This document shows, one piece after another, positions 1-5,000 of a stretch of 5,000 bases of DNA. Origin of the DNA: Bacteroidota bacterium (GTDB lineage Bacteria; Bacteroidota; Ignavibacteria; UBA10030; UBA8401); NCBI GenBank assembly GCA_030824295.1, contig JAVBYA010000369.1, positions 1 to 5,000 of the forward strand, read 5' to 3'. Position numbers and translations under genes: made by a program. The notes beneath the pieces are model-generated. The model did not search any database. It was not told the DNA's origin and saw only the letters and a list, made by a program, of their open reading frames with translations. Numbering within the stretch: the first letter of the stretch is position 1; each line of letters starts with the position of its first letter.

Positions 1-1
1 T

Positions 2-2986
2 ACACCGTATCAATGGAGGGTCAGCGCCATCCCCGAAGGTGGATTGAATTTCTCCGCCTCACTGACCGCCGGTACGAATGCCGGCCTCCTGACTGGCACG
101 GTCACGATCGGCCCGTCCGGCACATACACCACGCTCACGAACGCCATCGCGGCCATCCGGACCGAAGGGATCGTCGGTGCAACGGTGTTCGAACTGCAGC
201 CGGATTATGTCAGCACGGGAGAGACCTTCCCGATCGATCTGACCGACAGCAACTGGACCAGCGCAGTGAAGACACTCACGATCCGTCCGGCAGCCGGCGC
301 AACAGCACTGAGTATCTCCGGCAATAATGCCACCGGGACACTGCGTCTCAATAAAGCGGACTATGTAACTATCGACGGTCGGCCGGGAGGGAGCGGTTCT
401 GCGAAGGAATTGACGATCGAGAATACCTCATCGTCCGGGTTCGCATTGGAGTTCAAGAACATGGCCGGAAACAATACCATCCGGTACTGTGTGGTGAAAG
501 GGGTGAACACCGGCGCGAGCAGCGGTGTGCTCCTCTTCACCGGTTCGGCTGTGGATGATGACGGCGTGAACAATACCAACGGGAATTTCAACAACACCGT
601 GACCTATTGCGATATCCGGGACGGCGCAACAACTCCGGCGAATCTTGTCAACATCTCCGGACTCAACATGCTGTCGGACAGCAACAACACATTTTCATAT
701 AACAGTATCTATAATTTCTTTGCGACCGCGACGAATTTCTCCCGGGGCATCTACTGTCCGGGATTCACCGAGGAATTGAACGTGATCGGGAACAGTTTCT
801 ACCAGACTGCACCGCGCACCGCGACCGCTTCGAATTCCGTCATCGCCGTGGATCTGAACGGGCCGGGCATCACTTCCGCTCTGGTGAAGGATAACATGAT
901 CGGAGGTTCTGCCGCTGATGCTGCCGGCAGTGCATTCACACTCGGACCGACCACACAGAATGTGAACCTGCTGGCGATCTATCTCAATTCCACCGCCGGT
1001 GTGTTCACGGCGGAGAACAACACCATCCGGAACATCGATCTCTCCACGAACAGCACCAGCGGCAGCGGCGCGTTCGCCGGGATCACGGCTGCCGGTGCGG
1101 ATACGGCGTATATCACCGGCAATACGATCGGCAGCGGTACCGGCACGGGTTCGATCCTGGTGGCCAGCGCGAGCAATAACGGAGTCCGCGGCATCTATGG
1201 ATTCAGCGGCCGGTTGAAATTCTCCGGCAACACCCTCGGTTCCATCACTGTGGCGAACACGACCACGAGTCTCCGCACCTTCATCTATGCCATCAGTGTC
1301 AGCACGACCACCGAACTGGCGACCATCTCCGGGAACACGATCGGCAGTACGGTCACAGCCCACAGTATCCATCAAAGCAATCCGATCACTATCGCGGCAT
1401 TCGTCCCGGTCGTCGGGGTGAACTTCGATCCTAACGGTCAATTCTCGATCACCGATAATACGGTGGCCAATCTGACCAACAGTTATGAAGGAACATTCCA
1501 GAACGGACAGGTGATCGGTATCCAGGTAGGGAGCAGTTTCTCGTCCGGTTCGATTGCTGGCAACACCGTACGGCTGCTGCGCACATCCAGCCAGAATCCG
1601 AACACCGGATCGCTCGCCTCGGTGATCGGTATCTCCAATCAGGGGGCGGGGGATAGTCTCATCATTGCTGATAATTCGGTCGATTCGCTCTTCAATACGG
1701 CGGCTTCGGCATCCGTGCATGTTGTTGGATTGTTCAATGCGAACAATACGAGCGGACTGAACAGTATTGAACGCAACTGGATCCGCGACCTCTTCGCTGC
1801 GTCGACCGATCTGACATCATCCCTTACCGGCATCTACCTCACGGCCGGGAGCGCAACATACAAGAACAACATGATCGCTGTCGGCAATGCGATCGGCTCC
1901 GAGTACGTGATCACCGGACTTCTTGATGCTGCTTCGAGCAGTAATTCGTTCTATTATAATACTATCCGCATCGGCGGCACAGGCGTCGGGACGAACGCGA
2001 CCAACACCTATGCCTATCGCCGTACCGCTTCGGGAACCGACAGTCTGATGAACAATATCTTCATCAATATGCGCTCCAATGCATCCTCCGGCGGAAGCCA
2101 TTATGCTGTGCACATCCATGCCATTTCATCGTTCACTTCGAACTATAACGATCTCTATGCCGGCGGGACCGGCGGTGTGTTCGGATTCTATACGAGTAAC
2201 CGGACTACACTCGCCCTGTGGCGGTCCGGAACCGGTCGTGATCTGAATTCTGTAAGCACGGCGGTGAATTTCGTCTCATCCTCCGACCTCCATCTGGACG
2301 GAGCCTCCGTCAGCGATATGAACCTGATCGGCACACCGCTCGCGAACGTCACGAAGGATCTCGATGATGAACCCCGGCATGCGGTAACGCCCTACATCGG
2401 TGCCGATGAAGCATCCGTTCCGCTGCCGGTAGAACTGGTCTCGTTCACTGCATCGTCGCATCGATTCAGCGCGGAGCTCCAATGGAGCACCGCTTCGGAG
2501 GTGAACAATCTTGGGTTTGAAGTGGAGCGGAAAGTAATGGAAGATTGGACCAAAGCAGGATTTGTGGAAGGGAATGGGAATTCAAATTCTCCGAAGGAAT
2601 ATTCGTTCACCGAGAAAGATCTGACCTCTGGAAAGCATGTATATCGATTGAAGCAGATCGATAGGAATGGGAAGTTCGGATACTCTCACGAAGTGGAAGT
2701 AGCGGTCGGGAGCGTCCCGAAGGTGTTCGCCTTGGAACAGAATTATCCGAATCCGTTCAATCCAGGCACCACCATCGGGTTCACACTGCAGTCGTCCGGC
2801 ATGACATCGCTGAGGATCTACGATGCGGTGGGACGTGAGGTGTCATTGCTCGTGAACGAGTTCCTTGAAGCAGGGGTCTATCATCAAAAGACCTTTGAGG
2901 CATCACATCTTTCCGGCGGGGTGTATTTCGCCCGGCTCACGAACGGAAAGAGTTCACAGGTCAGAAAATTGATGCTGTTGAAATAG
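2..2986 (+). CDS. T9SS-secreted right-handed beta-helix protein, 5'-truncated by window edge
   Basis: The frame is open from the first codon of the window, so the true start lies upstream; the TTG at 44 is only an internal codon. There are 994 visible residues (numbered from nt 2). Residues about 31-90 carry a GTYTTLTNAIAAI-type lead-in that often precedes surface beta-helices in the FCB group. Residues about 100-780 are a parallel beta-helix, with a G/D-N-T/S-I/V strand recurring every 30-42 residues (TGNTIGS, SGNTLGS, SGNTIGS, TDNTVAN, AGNTVRL). The helix closes with a DLDDEPR...IGADE cap (786-803) like the choice-of-anchor Q proteins. Residues 808-904 (LPVELVSF, LQWSTASEVNNLGFEVER, YRLKQID) form a fibronectin-III-like spacer. 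Residues 914-994, from NYPNPFNP to KLMLLK, form the T9SS type A sorting domain, inferred to route the protein through the outer membrane. No catalytic residues were recognised; a carbohydrate-binding, adhesive or lyase-like role is possible but unproven. The signal peptide is not visible. Confidence 0.96.
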   Translation, partial: TPYQWRVSAIPEGGLNFSASLTAGTNAGLLTGTVTIGPSGTYTTLTNAIAAIRTEGIVGATVFELQPDYVSTGETFPIDLTDSNWTSAVKTLTIRPAAGATALSISGNNATGTLRLNKADYVTIDGRPGGSGSAKELTIENTSSSGFALEFKNMAGNNTIRYCVVKGVNTGASSGVLLFTGSAVDDDGVNNTNGNFNNTVTYCDIRDGATTPANLVNISGLNMLSDSNNTFSYNSIYNFFATATNFSRGIYCPGFTEELNVIGNSFYQTAPRTATASNSVIAVDLNGPGITSALVKDNMIGGSAADAAGSAFTLGPTTQNVNLLAIYLNSTAGVFTAENNTIRNIDLSTNSTSGSGAFAGITAAGADTAYITGNTIGSGTGTGSILVASASNNGVRGIYGFSGRLKFSGNTLGSITVANTTTSLRTFIYAISVSTTTELATISGNTIGSTVTAHSIHQSNPITIAAFVPVVGVNFDPNGQFSITDNTVANLTNSYEGTFQNGQVIGIQVGSSFSSGSIAGNTVRLLRTSSQNPNTGSLASVIGISNQGAGDSLIIADNSVDSLFNTAASASVHVVGLFNANNTSGLNSIERNWIRDLFAASTDLTSSLTGIYLTAGSATYKNNMIAVGNAIGSEYVITGLLDAASSSNSFYYNTIRIGGTGVGTNATNTYAYRRTASGTDSLMNNIFINMRSNASSGGSHYAVHIHAISSFTSNYNDLYAGGTGGVFGFYTSNRTTLALWRSGTGRDLNSVSTAVNFVSSSDLHLDGASVSDMNLIGTPLANVTKDLDDEPRHAVTPYIGADEASVPLPVELVSFTASSHRFSAELQWSTASEVNNLGFEVERKVMEDWTKAGFVEGNGNSNSPKEYSFTEKDLTSGKHVYRLKQIDRNGKFGYSHEVEVAVGSVPKVFALEQNYPNPFNPGTTIGFTLQSSGMTSLRIYDAVGREVSLLVNEFLEAGVYHQKTFEASHLSGGVYFARLTNGKSSQVRKLMLLK

Positions 2987-3045
2987 CTCTGAACCGGCAG
3001 GGACCGGCGTCAGAGTGGACCGATCGTTCTGACCCGGTGCCCGGG
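2987..3045 (+). other. Tandem hairpins just after the beta-helix gene, no T tract
   Basis: Directly after the stop codon, CTCTGA (2987-2992) can pair with TCAGAG (3010-3015), enclosing a second CCGG/CCGG pairing (2994-2997 with 3004-3007). A second small stem follows, CCCGG (3033-3037) with CCGGG (3041-3045) around a TGC loop. TCAGA at 3010-3014 could instead pair with TCTGA at 3028-3032, so two folds compete. Neither stem is followed by a run of T, so this is not a standard intrinsic terminator. It could stabilise the 3' end, assist factor-dependent termination, or be chance folding of GC-rich DNA. Confidence 0.35.
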
Positions 3046-3077
3046 AGTTGAGAAAGGATAACTGCACAAATGTTCAG

Positions 3078-3108
3078 GGAATAAGAGAGCGCTTTCTCGA
3101 TATATTCC
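3078..3108 (+). other. Imperfect inverted repeat upstream of the RCC1-like gene
   Basis: GGAATA (3078-3083) is exactly complementary to TATTCC (3103-3108), and inside it GAGA (3085-3088) can pair with TCTC (3095-3098) around GCGCTT, leaving an unequal internal loop. It lies 40 bases before the start codon. It could be a leader hairpin if transcription starts upstream, or a protein-binding site. Its 3' arm overlaps the -10-like TATATT, so it would not be transcribed if that promoter is used. A ten-pair imperfect stem can also arise by chance. Confidence 0.25.
3101..3106 (+). promoter_or_regulatory. Weak -10-like element for the RCC1-like gene
   Basis: TATATT matches five of six positions of the TATAAT -10 consensus and would place a transcript start near 3113, giving a leader of roughly 36 bases. 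No recognisable -35 box lies 16-18 bases upstream, and the Bacteroidota-type TAnnTTTG/-33 TTTG pair is also absent. The call is therefore speculative, and read-through from the upstream gene is an alternative. Confidence 0.2.
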
Positions 3109-3137
3109 GTTGAGATGTACAATGATCGTACACGAAA

Positions 3138-3143
3138 CGGAGG
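3138..3143 (+). promoter_or_regulatory. Shine-Dalgarno site deciding the start of the RCC1-like gene
   Basis: CGGAGG ends five T bases before the ATG at 3149, a strong match to the anti-Shine-Dalgarno sequence at good spacing. It fixes the start at 3149 rather than the in-frame ATG at 3122 or TTG at 3110. Those would add an unneeded polar extension ahead of the signal peptide and have no comparable site. Confidence 0.8.
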
Positions 3144-3148
3144 TTTTT

Positions 3149-4579
3149 ATGAAGATATATTTATCCTTGTTCCTTTTCATTGGCACCCCGTTCCTGTCAC
3201 CGGTGCAGGCACAGCAACTGTCGTCCCGCTCCAGTTGGAGTTCGTCCGGCGCGGTCTCCAAAGAAGGTAAACTGTTCGTCTGGGGAGACAACTTCCAGGG
3301 ACAATTGGGAGTGGGCACCAACCAGAACATCATCGATCCGCCGAAGGAAGTGGTGTTGCCGGAAGTGACCGGAGGGTGGAAGGATGTCTCCCCGACCTTC
3401 GCACACACCTTCGCACTGACGAAGTCCGGGATGATCTATGCGAGCGGAAGCAATTATTCCGGCTCGCTCTCCATTCCGGGTTCCACAGTCCAGATCCACA
3501 GTTTTCAAAAGATCGTCTCGCCGGTCTCAGTGACATCATGGAAAGCGGTCTCCACCTCCGCGCATTTCTCTCTGGCGCTGAGCAGTGACGGCAGAGCGTT
3601 CGCCGTCGGACTCCACATGTTCAGACAGTCACTGACCGACACGATGATGGAGGTCCCGTGCCCTGATGACGTGACCGCATGGAAACAGGTCTCCGCCGGG
3701 GAATCGTACGCCATGCTGCTGTCGGAGAATGGCAGATTGTTCACATGGGGTGGGAATGCATACGGAAGGCTCGGTGTGGATTCGTCGTATACCGGCGAAA
3801 CGTTCAGTGCGCAAGTGCTCTATCCCGTCCTGCTGCCGGAAGGGGTGGATGGAACGGTTTTTGAATTTACCAATGTCGTCACATCGTTCGAGCATACTCT
3901 TGCCATCGGCAACGACGGGAATCTCTATGCCGCAGGGAACAATACGCATCTTCAACTGGGACAATCGGATGCTGATGCCGCAGCACACCGCATGACGCTC
4001 GTTCCGAAACCGAACGGTTCCGCAACGTGGATCCGCGCGGCAGCAGGCAGGAATTATTCTGTCGGTCTGATGAGTGACGGAGCGTTGTATCGAATCGGCG
4101 GGACGCCGTTTTTGAAATTCCTCCCAGCGGACCTTTCAGAAGGGTTCTCCTGGAAGGATGTCGCTGCGAATGATTATCACTTCTATGCGCTCGGCAGCAA
4201 TGGTACGGTGTATGTTTCGTCAACGAACCTCGTTGTTCCGCATCTCACGGTCCTTCAGCCATACTTCACGCTGGACAAGGTCTCATCGGCGCCGGATGAG
4301 ACCTCCCATCCCCGTCAGTTCACTCTTCATCAGAACTATCCGAATCCGTTCAACCCGAGCACGACGATCGGCTTCACGCTACAAGTATCAGGTCTTACAA
4401 CACTCAAGATCTACGATGCGATCGGACGAGAAGTGGCAACACTGGTGAATGAGGAGCTCGAGGCAGGGGTGTTCCACAAAAGATTATTCGAAGCGTCACA
4501 TCTTTCCGCCGGTGTTTATTTTACACGACTTGTTAGCGGAACCACGCAGAAGGTAAGCAAGATGCTCTTTGCGAAATAA
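3149..4579 (+). CDS. Exported RCC1-type seven-bladed beta-propeller with T9SS sorting domain
   Basis: The ATG at 3149 follows a strong ribosome binding site and opens a clear Sec signal peptide, MKIYLSLFLF..SPVQA, with likely cleavage between A21 and Q22 (VQA/QQ). Residues about 33-360 contain seven RCC1-type repeats with core strands at KLFVWGDN (41), MIYASGS (95), RAFAVG (149), RLFTWGGN (196), NLYAAGNN (258), ALYRIGG (312) and TVYVSS (353). Most are preceded by a W-K-x-V strand and an H/Y-alanine-leucine stretch (AHTFALT, AHFSLAL). Seven repeats equals the blade count of the RCC1 fold, so the domain looks complete. A short linker leads to the T9SS type A sorting domain (396-476, NYPNPFNPSTTI to KMLFAK). 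RCC1 repeats in bacteria generally act as binding scaffolds; exchange-factor activity is not implied here. The ligand is unknown. The gene is intact and lies 162 bases after the beta-helix gene. Confidence 0.96.
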   Translation: MKIYLSLFLFIGTPFLSPVQAQQLSSRSSWSSSGAVSKEGKLFVWGDNFQGQLGVGTNQNIIDPPKEVVLPEVTGGWKDVSPTFAHTFALTKSGMIYASGSNYSGSLSIPGSTVQIHSFQKIVSPVSVTSWKAVSTSAHFSLALSSDGRAFAVGLHMFRQSLTDTMMEVPCPDDVTAWKQVSAGESYAMLLSENGRLFTWGGNAYGRLGVDSSYTGETFSAQVLYPVLLPEGVDGTVFEFTNVVTSFEHTLAIGNDGNLYAAGNNTHLQLGQSDADAAAHRMTLVPKPNGSATWIRAAAGRNYSVGLMSDGALYRIGGTPFLKFLPADLSEGFSWKDVAANDYHFYALGSNGTVYVSSTNLVVPHLTVLQPYFTLDKVSSAPDETSHPRQFTLHQNYPNPFNPSTTIGFTLQVSGLTTLKIYDAIGREVATLVNEELEAGVFHKRLFEASHLSAGVYFTRLVSGTTQKVSKMLFAK

Positions 4580-4604
4580 CATATCATCAAAATAGCAGTA
4601 ATTA

Positions 4605-4639
4605 GGCCGGTTTGTGCGTTCACAGACCGGTTTTTTTAT
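4605..4639 (+). terminator. Rho-independent terminator after the RCC1-like gene
   Basis: CCGGTTTGTG (4607-4616) pairs with CACAGACCGG (4621-4630) over ten positions, with a single G-T wobble, around a CGTT tetraloop. Seven T bases follow immediately (4631-4637). It sits 27 bases after the TAA stop and should end the upstream transcript efficiently. Confidence 0.93.
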
Positions 4640-4664
4640 TGTGTCGTGGGATACGGTATTAAAA

Positions 4665-4693
4665 TTGACAACAATGTCTGATTTAGGTAAGTT
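4665..4693 (+). promoter_or_regulatory. Candidate promoter for the ELWxxDGT-type gene
   Basis: A perfect TTGACA box (4665-4670) is followed after 17 bases by TAAGTT (4688-4693), which matches TATAAT at only three of six positions. The location is logical: 28 bases after the terminator T tract, and giving a leader of about 36 bases before the ATG at 4736. TAAGTTGA also partly resembles the Bacteroidota -7 motif TAnnTTTG. The -35 is convincing and the -10 is weak. Confidence 0.45.
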
Positions 4694-4735
4694 GAGTCCC
4701 ACCAACGGCCATTACTATCACTGAAAAATTTCACC

Positions 4736-5000
4736 ATGATGAAAAATCTCCTCTTGATTCTGCTTCTCGTACTATCGGTCTATCGACCGACGGCAGCCCA
4801 AACATTTTCCCTGGTGAAAGACATTGCTCCAGCCTCATCAGGATTTCAAAACTCATTCCCGGCCGGATTCACACTCTATAATGGGAAGTTTTATTTCACG
4901 GCATTCAACGGTCAGGGCGGACATAAATTGTACCAGTCGGACGGTACCGCAAATGGTACGGTCGTTGTTGGTCCCTCGGTGGGAGTGAACGGAACAGTCT
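4736..5000 (+). CDS. N-terminus of an exported ELWxxDGT-repeat protein, truncated by window edge
   Basis: The frame opens with ATG ATG AAA (4736 or 4739) after an in-frame TAA at 4688 and stays open to the window end, giving 88 visible residues. Residues 1-21 are a Sec signal peptide (MMKNLLLILLLVLSVYRPTAA) with likely cleavage before Q22. The mature part starts with FSLVKDIAP, then NGKFYFTAFNGQGGHKLYQSDGTANGTVVV (residues about 49-78, shown here in parts: GKFYFTAF, HKLYQSDGT, NGTVVV). This matches the ELWxxDGT repeat family, where units read as L-Y-F-x-A...ELWxSDGTxxGT-x-LVKDI; here ELW is replaced by KLY. Such proteins usually carry many repeats and form beta-propeller-like extracellular scaffolds, often with a T9SS tail, which cannot be seen here. 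No Shine-Dalgarno site precedes the start, only an A/T-rich stretch. Function beyond export and repeat scaffold is unknown. Confidence 0.88.
   Translation, partial: MMKNLLLILLLVLSVYRPTAAQTFSLVKDIAPASSGFQNSFPAGFTLYNGKFYFTAFNGQGGHKLYQSDGTANGTVVVGPSVGVNGTV

Noticed and set aside
44..46. TTG as a start codon for the first gene
   Set aside because: The frame continues upstream without a stop to position 2, there is no ribosome binding site, and no signal peptide follows. The gene is simply cut by the window edge.
13..327. Short + strand frame overlapping the start of the window
   Set aside because: It is R/H-rich and out of frame with the beta-helix gene, and is a shadow of GC-rich codons.
1121..1350. 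Recurrent GGCAACAC/GGCAATACGATCGGCAG-like words as a possible DNA repeat or CRISPR-like array
   Set aside because: They encode the GNTIGS strand of the beta-helix in frame, differ at third positions, and have no constant repeat or spacer length; the repetition is at protein level.
695..1720. Long open frame on the - strand (341 codons) opposite the beta-helix gene
   Set aside because: It lies wholly inside a gene whose sense frame has a clear fold and domain order. Its translation is R/D/G-rich with no recognisable motif, as expected from the codon bias of the sense strand.
3048..3076. TTGAGA as a -35 box with a -10 seventeen bases later
   Set aside because: The sequence at the -10 position is TGTTCA, which does not resemble TATAAT or the Bacteroidota -7 motif.
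3110..3148. N-terminal extension of the RCC1-like protein from TTG 3110 or ATG 3122
   Set aside because: The extension would cover the strong CGGAGG site and place polar residues before an otherwise standard signal peptide beginning at ATG 3149.
4496..4705. Open frame on the - strand spanning the end of the RCC1-like gene and the terminator
   Set aside because: It runs antisense through a strong terminator hairpin and a coding 3' end, and its translation shows no motif or export signal.

Overview
The window looks like part of a surface- and secreted-protein locus of an FCB-group bacterium, most likely of the Ignavibacteriota/Chlorobiota or a related Bacteroidota-like lineage. The main clue is that the two genes whose 3' ends are visible finish with a C-terminal module opening with NYPNPFNP..TTI and closing in a K-rich tail (KLMLLK, KMLFAK). 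This is the type IX secretion system (T9SS) type A sorting domain in the form typical of those lineages. GC is moderately high (mid-50s percent by eye). This placement rests on protein style only; there is no marker gene.

Layout, all on the + strand. (1) Positions 2-2986 hold the 3' part of a large gene whose start lies upstream. It encodes a right-handed parallel beta-helix with a regular asparagine ladder, then a cap motif ending IGADE, a fibronectin-III-like domain beginning LPVEL, and the T9SS sorting domain. (2) Positions 2987-3148 are a short intergenic stretch with small hairpins that lack T tracts, a weak -10-like site and a strong Shine-Dalgarno site. (3) Positions 3149-4579 hold a complete gene for a 476-residue exported RCC1-type seven-bladed beta-propeller with its own signal peptide and T9SS sorting domain. 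(4) Positions 4580-4735 hold a textbook intrinsic terminator followed by a candidate promoter with a perfect TTGACA box. (5) Positions 4736-5000 hold the 5' end of a third exported protein, of the ELWxxDGT repeat type, which runs off the window.

Taken together, these are three consecutive, differently folded, beta-rich exported proteins. Two, and probably all three, would cross the inner membrane by Sec and the outer membrane by T9SS, to be released or anchored at the surface. No enzyme active site, mobile element, RNA gene or CRISPR array was seen. The strong terminator after the second gene means the third gene is probably its own transcription unit; whether genes one and two are co-transcribed is unclear. 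I found no convincing evidence of a new biological system. The most notable points are the very regular ladder in the beta-helix, the closely matching sorting domains on unrelated passengers, and a sharp composition change at a domain boundary.
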